From CAYMZZ01 sp047600605 (GTDB taxonomy: Bacteria > Bacteroidota > Bacteroidia > Chitinophagales > Chitinophagaceae), in the NCBI GenBank assembly GCA_047600605.1, contig JASGKK010000001.1:124001-188000 (forward strand): a stretch of 64,000 nucleotides of DNA, in the 5' to 3' direction. Position numbers and translations under genes: made by a program. Numbering within the stretch: position 1 is the stretch's first letter; each line of letters starts with the position of its first letter. The notes beneath the pieces were generated by a model. The model was not told the origin of the DNA. It did not search any database and worked only from the letters and a program-made list of their open reading frames with translations. Below are positions 16,498 through 24,029 of the stretch, in pieces.

Positions 16498-16627
16498 TAG
16501 GTAGGCAGAAGGGTAAAAGGAGAAAGGTTGAAGGTAAAGCCGGAAAAGATTTTTTAAATGGTCATTAGCACATTGACACATTAGCACACTGACATATTCT
16601 CCCTCCATCATCAAATCTTCAAATCAT
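16498..16627. repeat. Mixed phrase repeats
   Basis: Three phrase families in a row: GGTAGGCAGAAGGGTAAAAG-like (16498-16545), CATTAGCACATTGACACATT-like (16563-16595) and TCAAATCTTCAAATC (16608-16627). It begins about 70 bases upstream of the GntR gene start. Confidence 0.7.
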
Positions 16628-16635
16628 TGTTGTCC

Positions 16636-16731
16636 TGGGAAATATCTTTATCTGCGATATTCTGTGTTTTCTGCGGACAAAACTTCCCGCAGATGGCGCA
16701 GATTGACGCAGATAAATCCTTCCCGATATTT
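16636..16731. repeat. CGCAGAT-phrase repeat arms
   Basis: TCTGCGATATTCTGTGTTTT, TCTGCGG and then CCCGCAGATGGCGCAGATTG and ACGCAGATAAATC form loosely inverted arms of a CGCAGAT phrase. This is another short intergenic phrase family, seen once in this window. Confidence 0.5.
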
Positions 16732-16798
16732 TCAAAATGAATTGCAGGTAAATATGCACTGTTTTTATGGTGTTTGCACAACCGTCTATTCCATCTTC

Positions 16799-16850
16799 TT
16801 GCCTCCACGGCCGGCGAACCACAAGAAAAAATAAGGGAATAAGGCAGGGA
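16799..16850 (+). repeat. Modular repeat copy B, hairpin-less
   Basis: Left module GCCTCCACGGCCGGC (16801-16815) joined directly to GAACCACAAGAAAAAATAAG and GGAATAAGG. Relative to copy D the hairpin and the GTGGTTC arm are missing, while the GAACCAC arm is kept. This is the opposite arm to the one retained in copy A. Confidence 0.8.
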
Positions 16851-17007
16851 AATAGCGATTAAACAGTTCTCACGCTGTTGTGGAGAACCAACAATGTAAT
16901 AGGGGGGCTTACATTTCCCAAAGCCCACAAAAGCATCTGTACAAATTTGATTATCAAACCTCTTTTTGTCACATTTATTTTCCCCGGACAACAGTGAATG
17001 AATCATT

Positions 17008-17068
17008 AGCACACTAGCACATCAGCACACTAACACATTAGCTCCCCCATCTTCAAATCGTCCAATCA
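17008..17068. repeat. AGCACA and TCAAATC phrase repeats
   Basis: Iterations of TTAGCACAC/ATCAGCACA (17008-17043), then CATCTTCAAATCGTCCAATC, which runs into the 3' end of the AraC gene at 17066. No gene is seen between here and copy B. Confidence 0.7.
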
Positions 17069-17863
17069 TCCCTGCAGTAACTCACTCGCATTTACTCCAA
17101 ACTTCTTTTTGAATGCAAAAGAAAAATGAGACAGATCTTCAAAGCCCAGGTCGAGGTAGAAAGAAGAAGGTTTTTGTTTTTTCTTCATAATAAGAAAATA
17201 AGCCTCCTGTAGTCTTTTCTGCAGCAGCCAGCGTCCGGGTGTATCATTAAAGATCTTTTCAAAATCTCTTTTGAAAGCAGAAAGGCTGCGACCTGTCAGA
17301 TAAGCGAGACGCTCGATAGACACATTAAATTTGTAATGTCCATTCATGAATTTTTCCAGGTCTATTTTCTGGGGAATACCGTAGTCGAACAGGATGGCTG
17401 CAAGTGATGGCTGTGCCTCGAGTAATATCAGCAACAGTTCTTCGCGTTTGATTGTGGCATAGGGTTCGCGGATACGACCGGTAGATTCGTAATAGGGTTT
17501 AAGCGAAAGGATAAAAGGATGGATCAGCGGATGGGAAGGGATGAGCATGAATGCTCCTTTATCGGCATTTTTAGTCGTTTTGATACCATGCCTTTCCTGA
17601 AAATTTTGCAGGAACGACTCCTCAAAAACCACGACAACCTTTTCAAATCCTCCTTCCTCCTCTTCATGCTTGCCATAACGTGCCAGGCGGTTTTTACGAA
17701 CCAGGCAGCATTGACCGGTTTGCAGGGAATGTTTCTGCAGACCATCATACCCTTCGATTTTCCCTTTGGCCAGGAAAATAAAGATATGCTCGGGTACAAA
17801 CTGCTCTGGTGATAGTTCGGGACCCATGTAGCAGGAGCTGACCTGGTCAATCTTTTCAGGCAT
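17066..17863 (-). CDS. AraC-family transcriptional regulator
   Basis: A 265-residue regulator with a C-terminal double helix-turn-helix: NVSIERLAYLTGRSLSAFKRDFEKIFNDTPGRWLLQKRLQEAYFLI, then FYLDLGFEDLSHFSFAFKKKFGVNASEL. The N-terminal half (about 1-160) is a cupin-like ligand domain resembling those of single-domain ExsA-type regulators (EHIFIFLAKGKIEGYDG, then QTGQCCLVRKNRLARYGKHEEEEGGFEKVVVVFEE). The start MPEKIDQVSS at 17863 follows the stop of the upstream gene. An alternative ATG at 17890 would overlap that gene by 22 bases. It is the last gene of a three-gene minus-strand operon and may respond to its product. Confidence 0.88.
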   Translation of the reverse strand: MPEKIDQVSSCYMGPELSPEQFVPEHIFIFLAKGKIEGYDGLQKHSLQTGQCCLVRKNRLARYGKHEEEEGGFEKVVVVFEESFLQNFQERHGIKTTKNADKGAFMLIPSHPLIHPFILSLKPYYESTGRIREPYATIKREELLLILLEAQPSLAAILFDYGIPQKIDLEKFMNGHYKFNVSIERLAYLTGRSLSAFKRDFEKIFNDTPGRWLLQKRLQEAYFLIMKKKQKPSSFYLDLGFEDLSHFSFAFKKKFGVNASELLQG

Positions 17864-17868
17864 CGTTT

Positions 17869-18999
17869 CTATTTGACGTCTTTCCACCATTCGCTAAAGG
17901 TTTGTGTTTGACTGTTGAGATAAATAACCTCTCCGATCCGCGCAGTGGCCAGGGGTATCTGATAATTTTTATTATGCTCGCTCAGTTGAACAAGCGGTTC
18001 ATCCCAATCATGCATAGCCAGGGCAAATTTAGAGTTATGAACGGGAATCAGGTGGCGTGCGCCTACATCCCTGGCAGCCTGCAATGTTTCTTCCGGCAAA
18101 AGATGTACGGAATGCCAGGCACGGTTATATTGCCCGTTTTCAATGATGGCCCAGTCAGGCGGACCGAATTTTTTTCCGATTGCGGCAAAATGTTTGTCGT
18201 ATCCGCCATCGCCGCTGTAAAATATATTTAAGCCAGGCGATTGAATATAGAACGATAACCAGAGAGACTGCCCTCTTTTGAATCCGCGGCCGGAGTCGTG
18301 ATGCGATGTTTCGGTATAAATAGTCAAAGCGGAGTCGAGCGCGACAGTACCGCCCCAGTCTCTTTCAACAAGTTGCTCTGGCGCATAACCCCAGTATTCA
18401 AAATGCGCACCGACACCCAATCCGCAGATGACATGTTTTACTTTTGACCGCAGTTCCAGGATAGTTGTATAATCAACGTGATCATAGTGGTCATGCGAAA
18501 TAAGCAGGTAGTCGATTTGCGGTAAATCGGCCACTGTATAAATATCAGTGCCTTCAAAGGCCTTTACTGAACCGGGAATAGGAGAGGCATTGCCACTGAA
18601 TACGGGATCGATCAATATCTTTTTTCCATTAACCTGCAGGTAGAGAGAGGAGTGTCCAAACCATACCGCCAGGTTGGTATCGGCAGGTAATGTTTTTAAA
18701 TCAGTTTTTATAGAAGGGATAGGACCGGAGGGGCGTATGCGTTTATTGCGTTTAAACAGCATTTTATACATCTGTCCCCACATGCTGTACCCTTCGGCAA
18801 TGGTTGGCTTTTCCACGAGGTTGCGGAACCGTCCGTTTTTGTAATGTGGCGATTGCTCAATAAGGCTAAGCCGCTCACCCGAAGGTGTTTTTCCAAACTT
18901 GGGATGCTGCATATAAATAAAGGTAACGAGAGAAAGTAATAAGATCAGCAGAAGCAGCCCAATGGCTACCCGCTTCAGTATTTTCAGAAAACGTTTCAT
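17869..18999 (-). CDS. Membrane-anchored MBL-fold hydrolase (NAPE-PLD/UlaG-like)
   Basis: A 376-residue protein with one N-terminal transmembrane helix (about 10-30) and a metallo-beta-lactamase fold. TNLAVWFGHSSLYLQVNGKKILIDPVFS leads to the metal motif HDHYDH (169-174). A later YSGDGGY supplies the bridging Asp and HLIPVHNSKF the last His. The phrase W-FGHSS and the lack of a B1-B3 lactamase C-terminus place it with the NAPE-PLD/UlaG-type hydrolases, which act on phosphodiesters or lactones. It is not a beta-lactamase. It is preceded by an epimerase gene (5 bases) and followed by AraC. Confidence 0.85.
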   Translation of the reverse strand: MKRFLKILKRVAIGLLLLILLLSLVTFIYMQHPKFGKTPSGERLSLIEQSPHYKNGRFRNLVEKPTIAEGYSMWGQMYKMLFKRNKRIRPSGPIPSIKTDLKTLPADTNLAVWFGHSSLYLQVNGKKILIDPVFSGNASPIPGSVKAFEGTDIYTVADLPQIDYLLISHDHYDHVDYTTILELRSKVKHVICGLGVGAHFEYWGYAPEQLVERDWGGTVALDSALTIYTETSHHDSGRGFKRGQSLWLSFYIQSPGLNIFYSGDGGYDKHFAAIGKKFGPPDWAIIENGQYNRAWHSVHLLPEETLQAARDVGARHLIPVHNSKFALAMHDWDEPLVQLSEHNKNYQIPLATARIGEVIYLNSQTQTFSEWWKDVK

Positions 19000-19004
19000 C
19001 TTTT

Positions 19005-19652
19005 TTAATTACTGGCCAGTTGAGCAATGTCGGTTACTTCCAGTACCGGTTTATTGTATCCGTGTGTCGCGGAATGGATCATAGCCAAACCAACCTGCCG
19101 GAGAGTCAATGATTTTTTAGGGAATAACAGTGGAAAGATCAGGATGAGTGGTTTGAAAATTGCCTTTACATTTTTCTGCCCTTTGACAGGTTTCATGAAT
19201 CCTGGTCGGAAATTGTACTGACCGCGAAAGGCTAACCGTTGCAATGCATTTTCCGTTTTACCTTTTACTCTTGCCCACATGATCCGTCCCTTTTCTGTAC
19301 CATCTGTGTGCCTGCCTGTTACGTAATTAAATACCATATTGGGATTAATTGCGGCAAGCGTTTGTGCAAAATGAACTGTGGTGGTATAGGTGATCTGTGT
19401 ATACTTTTCTTCATTCATGCCTACACTGCTCACACCGGCGCAAAAAAAACAGGCATCATAACCCTGTAACTGATTGTTGAATTTTTCAAGTTGCATAAAA
19501 TCCGGTACGATCAGCTCTTTCAGTTTGGGATGCTGTAGTTCAAAATGCCGCCGGCCAACGATTAGTATTTCGGTTACCAGCGGATGTTCGAGAGAGGTGA
19601 GCAACACACCTTCACCTACCATGCCCGTGGCTCCTGTAAGTATTATTTTCAT
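19005..19652 (-). CDS. NAD(P)-binding epimerase-like Rossmann protein
   Basis: A 215-residue protein starting MKIILTGATGMVGEGVLLTSL, an extended/atypical SDR TGxxGxxG dinucleotide motif. It continues EILIVGRRHFELQHPKLKELIVPDFMQL and YDACFFCAGVSSVGMNEEKY. A Tyr-x3-Lys catalytic pair is not evident: YVTGRHTDGT occupies the place. It may therefore be a binding or atypical member of the NAD(P)H-binding family. The ATG at 19652 was chosen because the dinucleotide motif starts there. An upstream in-frame start at 19739 would add an unconserved 29-residue tail. It leads the operon with the MBL hydrolase and AraC genes. Confidence 0.8.
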   Translation of the reverse strand: MKIILTGATGMVGEGVLLTSLEHPLVTEILIVGRRHFELQHPKLKELIVPDFMQLEKFNNQLQGYDACFFCAGVSSVGMNEEKYTQITYTTTVHFAQTLAAINPNMVFNYVTGRHTDGTEKGRIMWARVKGKTENALQRLAFRGQYNFRPGFMKPVKGQKNVKAIFKPLILIFPLLFPKKSLTLRQVGLAMIHSATHGYNKPVLEVTDIAQLASN

Positions 19653-19752
19653 GTTTATGGAGTAATTGAATACGGATGTAAAGGTCTGAATAAAAAGGAA
19701 TCGCTGCTTTGTTGAAAAGCTCAATTTTACTTTGCCCAAAAGTTCAGGAAAT

Positions 19753-19850
19753 AGTGTAGGGTAAAAGGCAGAAGGTGGAAGATAAAAGGTAGATGGTAGT
19801 TCAGGAAATTAATATACAAGATACCTTTTACTTTTAACCTTTTGCCCTAT
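19753..19850. repeat. GGTAGAAGG-phrase inverted arms
   Basis: TAGGGTAAAAGGCAGAAGG and further AAAAGGTAGATGG phrases (19753-19800) face TACCTTTTACTTTTAACC and TTTTGCCCTA (19821-19850), giving imperfect inverted arms that end at the next promoter box. Confidence 0.6.
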
Positions 19851-19857
19851 ACCTTTG
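19850..19857 (+). promoter_or_regulatory. Minus-7 box ahead of CNGKC gene
   Basis: TACCTTTG followed by CA, a perfect TAnnTTTG box eight bases before the GTG start at 19865. It is the probable promoter of the copper-linked cluster. Confidence 0.65.
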
Positions 19858-19864
19858 CAAGGCC

Positions 19865-20242
19865 GTGCAAAGAATATTTGCCATTATATTATCCCTTTCA
19901 TTTCTGGGCCAGAGTTTTAACCAGGGCTGGTATTATCTCGGATACCTGGTACAACAAAAGGAATATGTAAAACGCTGCGAAAACAAGGCCCGCCCCCAGT
20001 TGCATTGCAATGGTAAATGCCAGTTGATGAAAAAGATACTGGAGCAGGAAAAAAAGGAGCAGGGGCAGCCTCCAGAACTGAAAATAGCTGCCAAGGCAGA
20101 TGCGCTTTCGTCCCGGTCTTTTTTCCCTTCTTCTGTTACTTCTGTAAAAACTAAACGTTCTCCTTTATTCATACAATATACGATCGGCTCCCCGGTTGAT
20201 CGTTCCCGTTCATTGTTTCATCCTCCCAATCAGATTGCCTGA
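19865..20242 (+). CDS. Secreted CNGKC-motif protein
   Basis: A 125-residue protein starting with GTG. The hydrophobic N-terminus MQRIFAIILSLSFLGQSF is a signal or anchor. A short YLVQQKEYVKRCENKARPQLHCNGKCQLMKKILEQE block follows, with Cys38, His47, Cys48 and Cys52. Bacteroidota contain many small proteins with this KxxCENK..P.(M/L)HCNGKC layout, with no proven function. The clustered Cys and His look suited to metal binding (inference). The C-terminal half is low in conservation and rich in Ser and Lys. It opens the cluster that continues with MbnP-like and di-haem proteins, so a role in sensing or handling copper is plausible. Confidence 0.7.
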   Translation: MQRIFAIILSLSFLGQSFNQGWYYLGYLVQQKEYVKRCENKARPQLHCNGKCQLMKKILEQEKKEQGQPPELKIAAKADALSSRSFFPSSVTSVKTKRSPLFIQYTIGSPVDRSRSLFHPPNQIA

Positions 20243-20313
20243 TCTGTTTTGTGCCTGTTGCGTCGCCTTTTGTCAAAGGCGAACAGGATTATCATGTTTT
20301 TAATTAAACACCA

Positions 20314-20454
20314 ATGGTCAGGAAATACAACTGGTATGATCCTGTGCTGGTAAAGAAGATGCGCATACTCCTCACTATCCTTATCTGGATAATGTGGCTG
20401 ATGATCGCATACATACAGCAGCAAAGGATTTTCGCTTTACTGGATCTGCTATAA
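20314..20454 (+). CDS. 46-residue single-pass membrane microprotein
   Basis: An ATG at 20314 opens a frame of 46 residues. The protein begins MVRKYNWYDPVLVKKMR, followed by a single strongly hydrophobic helix ILLTILIWIMWLMIAYI, then a polar QQQR and a hydrophobic tail ending LLDLL. The positive-inside rule predicts a cytoplasmic N-terminus. No known family is recognised. It sits 71 bases after the CNGKC gene, on the same strand, and 129 bases before the MbnP-like gene. The TCGCCTTT/AAAGGCGA hairpin just upstream could be a leader element. Too short for many gene callers. Confidence 0.55.
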   Translation: MVRKYNWYDPVLVKKMRILLTILIWIMWLMIAYIQQQRIFALLDLL

Positions 20455-20504
20455 CCTAAGCATTCGGCTGTGTTCGTCTGCTGCCCTGCATCCCGCAGGA
20501 GAGG

Positions 20505-20528
20505 CTTCATTTTTTACTAAAAATGAAG
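20505..20528. terminator. U-rich hairpin between microprotein and MbnP gene
   Basis: Perfect 10-bp stem CTTCATTTTT/AAAAATGAAG with a four-base loop, 56 bases before the MbnP-like start. It could attenuate read-through within the cluster. It lacks a separate T run. Confidence 0.4.
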
Positions 20529-20583
20529 AGGAGGTTTGTATTGCCTGAACTGGTGCATTTTTTTACCCGTAGTCTTATTTAAT

Positions 20584-21405
20584 ATGAAAAATATTTATTT
20601 CAAATTATACCTTCTGCTTATAGCGGGAAGCATGCTGTTTGCTACCTGCAAAAAAGAAAAAATAACCCCTCCCGGTAATGAGCATGCGCTCACCAGTATG
20701 TCTGTTGAGTTTGACAATATTGTCGGTGGCCAGAACCTGATCCTGAATACAGTGAATTATACCAATGCCGCCGGTGAGCAATTCAATATATCGTTGTTGC
20801 AGTATTATATCAGCAATATCAGCCTGCGCAGAACAGATGGGAGTTTTTATACTGTAGAGCAGGATAGCAGTTATTTTCTTATCAAAGAAGCCGATCCGGC
20901 CACACGCTTTGCCCGGTTTAAAGTGCCGGCAGGAGATTACAATCAGATAAGTTTTGTATTGGGAGTAGACAGTCTCCGCAGTACTATGGACCTCAGCAAA
21001 CGTACGGGCGTGCTGGACCCATCCGCCGGGCATGATGAAGGAATGTACTGGGGCTGGAACAGTGGGTATATTTTTTTAAAAATGGAAGGGCTCTCATCTG
21101 CTGCTCCGGCTGATCCGACCGGGCAGCATAAGTATCGCTATCATATCGGTGGATTTGGCGGTTATTCAGCACCCACTATCAATAATATCAAAACCATCAC
21201 GATTGATCTTACAGCTTCCGGCATTGCTAAACCCCGGATAGGTCGCACAGCTAATATTCACCTGATGGCGGATATTTTGAAAGTGTTTAATGGAAGCACC
21301 AATCTGAGTATTGCCAGCAATCCGACTGTAATGTTCAGCAGCTTCAGTGTGCAGGTAGCCGGCAATTATGCGTCTATGTTTTCTCACGATCATACCGAAA
21401 ACTGA
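20584..21405 (+). CDS. MbnP-like copper-binding lipoprotein
   Basis: A 273-residue protein. MKNIYFKLYLLLIAGSMLFATC is a lipoprotein signal with Cys22 as the lipidation site. The mature part matches the MbnP family: VEFDNIVGGQNLILNTVNYTNAAGEQFNISLLQYYISNISLR, later HDEGMYWGWNSGYIFLKMEG (150-169), and YRYHIGGFGG. In characterised MbnP proteins a Trp in such a region is converted by the partner MbnH to kynurenine to make a copper site (established for other organisms). Trp156 and Trp158 are the candidates here. It ends in a His-rich FSHDHTEN. The di-haem partner gene starts five bases later. Confidence 0.85.
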   Translation: MKNIYFKLYLLLIAGSMLFATCKKEKITPPGNEHALTSMSVEFDNIVGGQNLILNTVNYTNAAGEQFNISLLQYYISNISLRRTDGSFYTVEQDSSYFLIKEADPATRFARFKVPAGDYNQISFVLGVDSLRSTMDLSKRTGVLDPSAGHDEGMYWGWNSGYIFLKMEGLSSAAPADPTGQHKYRYHIGGFGGYSAPTINNIKTITIDLTASGIAKPRIGRTANIHLMADILKVFNGSTNLSIASNPTVMFSSFSVQVAGNYASMFSHDHTEN

Positions 21406-21410
21406 TTATT

Positions 21411-22424
21411 ATGAACAAAAAATACTGGTTGTTTTCTCTTGGCTTTCTGTTTTTTCTGTCCTGCAGCAAGGAAATCTTCAATCGGTTTCAGGGGTTCCGG
21501 CGGCCAGCCGGCTTCCCTGAACCGGTTTACCGTTTTACCGATAATCCCGTGACGCAGGCAGGCTTTGAGCTGGGGCGAAAACTGTTTTATGAACCGCGCC
21601 TTTCGCGCGACAATACCATTTCCTGCGGCAGTTGTCATATTCAGTCATCGGCTTTTACACAGCATGGACATGATGTGAGCCATGGCATTGATGACCGACT
21701 GGGTACCCGCAACTCACCACCAATCATGAACCTGGCCTGGATGCCCACTTTTTTTTGGGATGGAGGGGTGTTTGACCTGGACCTGCAGCCAATAGTACCT
21801 ATCACCAATCATGTAGAAATGGATGAAACGGTCGGACATGTGCTGACTAAACTGCGGACGCATCCCTTATATCCTTCTTTATATAAGAATGCATTTGGAG
21901 ACACTGCTATTACGACCAGCCGTACGATGAAGGCCCTGTCGCAGTTTATGCTACTCTGTGTGAGTGCCGGCAGCAGGTATGACAGTGTGGTCCAACAGTC
22001 AGGAGCCAGGTTTACAGAACCGGAACAACGTGGGTATATATTGTTTCAGCAGAAATGTGCAGCCTGCCATAAAGAACCGCTCTTTACCGACTTTAGTTTC
22101 CGTAACAATGGCATTGCTGCCGGATTGAATGATGATAAAGGCCGCTACCTGGTAACGCTTGATCCTGCCGATGAGTACCGGTTTAAAGTGCCCAGTCTCC
22201 GTAATGTAGCACTCACGGCACCTTATATGCATGATGGACGTTTTATAACACTCGATGCTGTACTGGATCATTACCGGAATCAGGGGCAATCAACCCCCAA
22301 CCGAGACCCGTTGCTGGCTTCAGGTATTCCGCTGACAGATCAGGATAAGAGCGATCTGATTGCATTTCTGCAAACACTGAGTGACCGGAAGTTTTTAGCT
22401 AATCCATTGCTATCGGAGCGATAA
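21411..22424 (+). CDS. MauG/MbnH-like di-haem peroxidase
   Basis: A 337-residue lipoprotein-type protein (MNKKYWLFSLGFLFFLSC, Cys18). It carries two CxxCH haem-c motifs, CGSCH (72-76) and CAACH (216-220), the hallmark of bacterial cytochrome-c peroxidase/MauG proteins. The Asn/Pro segment LGTRNSPPIMNLAWMPTFFWDGG and the C-terminal VPSLRNVALTAPYMHDGRF are typical of this family and include likely distal ligands. As the gene immediately after an MbnP-like gene, it is best read as an MbnH-like enzyme that oxidises its neighbour, rather than a peroxide-scavenging CcpA (inference from context). Confidence 0.86.
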   Translation: MNKKYWLFSLGFLFFLSCSKEIFNRFQGFRRPAGFPEPVYRFTDNPVTQAGFELGRKLFYEPRLSRDNTISCGSCHIQSSAFTQHGHDVSHGIDDRLGTRNSPPIMNLAWMPTFFWDGGVFDLDLQPIVPITNHVEMDETVGHVLTKLRTHPLYPSLYKNAFGDTAITTSRTMKALSQFMLLCVSAGSRYDSVVQQSGARFTEPEQRGYILFQQKCAACHKEPLFTDFSFRNNGIAAGLNDDKGRYLVTLDPADEYRFKVPSLRNVALTAPYMHDGRFITLDAVLDHYRNQGQSTPNRDPLLASGIPLTDQDKSDLIAFLQTLSDRKFLANPLLSER

Positions 22425-22465
22425 AGCAAAAGGCCAAAAATTATTAAGGTAAAAAAATATCAAAA

Positions 22466-23098
22466 ATGAAAAATAAATTATTCCTGATAACAGGTGTTAT
22501 TCTATTGGCCTGCAGTAATAACAATGCAGATAAAACAGAAGCCGTAAGGAAGACGGAAAAGGAGCATGCAGGACATTCATCCATGCCGGAAAGTGACATG
22601 GGATATGCCGATAGTATCAATACCGGACTCATCAAAGAAGATACACTTAAAGGAAGCCCGCATCGAACGGCGATGAATACCATTGGCAATACCCATGTGC
22701 ACATCGAGTATAGTTCACCCGGCGTGAAGGGGAGAGTGATCTGGGGCGGACTGGTGGCGATGGATAAGGTATGGGTAGCCGGAGCGCACCATGCTACCAG
22801 TATCCGGTTTTATAAAGAGGTATTGATTGATAATAAAAAGATACCTGCGGGCACTTATGGGTTCTTCGTGATTCCCGGAAAAGAAAGCTGGACACTTATT
22901 TTGAATACCCGTTTTGATCAGCATCTTACCGATGAATACCAGGAAAAAGAAGATGTCTTGCGTGTACAGGTAAAACCGGTAGCACATGTGTTTACACCCC
23001 GGCTTACCTATTCAGTAGAGAAAACAGCAGACAATTCAGGATTTATTCACTTTTCATGGGACAGTCTTCGTGCAAGCCTGCCCTTTAAAACAATCTGA
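22466..23098 (+). CDS. DUF2911 lipoprotein
   Basis: A 210-residue protein with signal MKNKLFLITGVILLACS (lipidated Cys16). The body carries the DUF2911 pattern VHIEYSSPGVKGRVIWGGLVAMDKVWVAGAHHATSIRFYKEVLIDNKKIPAGTYGFFVIPGKESWTLILN. A His-containing stretch KEHAGHSSMPESDMGY at the start of the mature protein might bind metal. DUF2911 is common in Bacteroidota and unexplained. It lies 41 bases after the di-haem gene and is followed four bases later by the barrel gene, so it belongs to the cluster. Confidence 0.85.
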   Translation: MKNKLFLITGVILLACSNNNADKTEAVRKTEKEHAGHSSMPESDMGYADSINTGLIKEDTLKGSPHRTAMNTIGNTHVHIEYSSPGVKGRVIWGGLVAMDKVWVAGAHHATSIRFYKEVLIDNKKIPAGTYGFFVIPGKESWTLILNTRFDQHLTDEYQEKEDVLRVQVKPVAHVFTPRLTYSVEKTADNSGFIHFSWDSLRASLPFKTI

Positions 23099-23102
23099 CC
23101 GT

Positions 23103-24026
23103 ATGAAAAAGTATATTGTATTGCTTTGTTTTTCGCTGGCTTCCCTGAGTGTACTGGCTTGCGATATTTGCGGGTCAGGGGCAGGAGGAGGATACATGGG
23201 ACTGTTGCCCGGATTCCGTAAACGGTTTATCAGCTTTCGCTATTCGCAAAACAGCCTGTTGAGCCACCTGGGTAGCGACGGCAGATCTACTTACCTGACC
23301 ACACAAGAACGATTTAAACTGCTGGAATTATGGGGAGCAGCCAACCTCGGCAGACGGTTTCGTATAGCAGGTTTTGTACCGGTCAGCTTTATGGAAAGAC
23401 AAAATGGTTTGGGCGATTTCAGGCAAAACGGCCTGGGCGATATGTCGCTGATCGGTTATTACCAGCTTTTGAATACTGAGAAGGAATTAAAGAAGAAAGG
23501 GCGGTTTTTGCAGTCGTTGTGGATAGGAGCCGGTATCAAAATGCCGACCGGGCGTTATAATCCGGAAGAAAAAAATGTGCAGGAAGGAGCTCAAAATACT
23601 TTTCAGCTGGGTACAGGCAGTGTGGATTACTCTCTGAATACCCTGTACGATATCAGTATGAATAATTTTGGCCTGAACATCAATCTCGGATACCGGATCA
23701 ACAGTGTCAATAAATACGATTACCAGTATGGAAATAAGTTTACGGCCAACGTGCTGGCTTATTATAAATGGCGGATCAACAACCGTTATTCCATTGCTCC
23801 CAACGTGGGCGTGCTTTATGAATCTGCGGCCAAAGACCATAAATGGAGTGATATCCAGGTATGGGAAACGGGTGGCCGGTCTGCGATGGGCACAATGGGG
23901 TTTGAACTCACGCTGGGACGGATGGGTATGGGAACAAACTACCAGACGCCGTTGTCGCAAAAACTGGGAGAGGGCAAATTAAGAGCGGCTGACAGGGCAA
24001 TGGTATATCTCAGTTTTTCATTCTGA
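23103..24026 (+). CDS. Outer-membrane barrel protein with N-terminal CDICG
   Basis: A 307-residue protein. The signal MKKYIVLLCFSLASLSVLAC ends exactly at Cys20, immediately followed by DICG, so the mature N-terminus has two Cys four residues apart and could be lipidated or metal-binding. The rest alternates aromatic beta strands with turns (for example FRIAGFVPVSFMERQ, GLNINLGYRINSVNKYDYQ) and ends SMVYLSFSF-like with a terminal Phe, the usual sign of an outer-membrane beta barrel. This resembles transporter-type barrels annotated near MauG/MbnH homologues. Role unknown; export or uptake of a copper complex is an inference. It ends three bases before the converging lactamase gene. Confidence 0.72.
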   Translation: MKKYIVLLCFSLASLSVLACDICGSGAGGGYMGLLPGFRKRFISFRYSQNSLLSHLGSDGRSTYLTTQERFKLLELWGAANLGRRFRIAGFVPVSFMERQNGLGDFRQNGLGDMSLIGYYQLLNTEKELKKKGRFLQSLWIGAGIKMPTGRYNPEEKNVQEGAQNTFQLGTGSVDYSLNTLYDISMNNFGLNINLGYRINSVNKYDYQYGNKFTANVLAYYKWRINNRYSIAPNVGVLYESAAKDHKWSDIQVWETGGRSAMGTMGFELTLGRMGMGTNYQTPLSQKLGEGKLRAADRAMVYLSFSF

Positions 24027-24029
24027 TGC

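Noticed and set aside
17869..18999. A second beta-lactamase, on the basis of HDHYDH
   Set aside because: The W-FGHSS context, membrane anchor and C-terminus match NAPE-PLD/UlaG-type hydrolases, not subclasses B1-B3.
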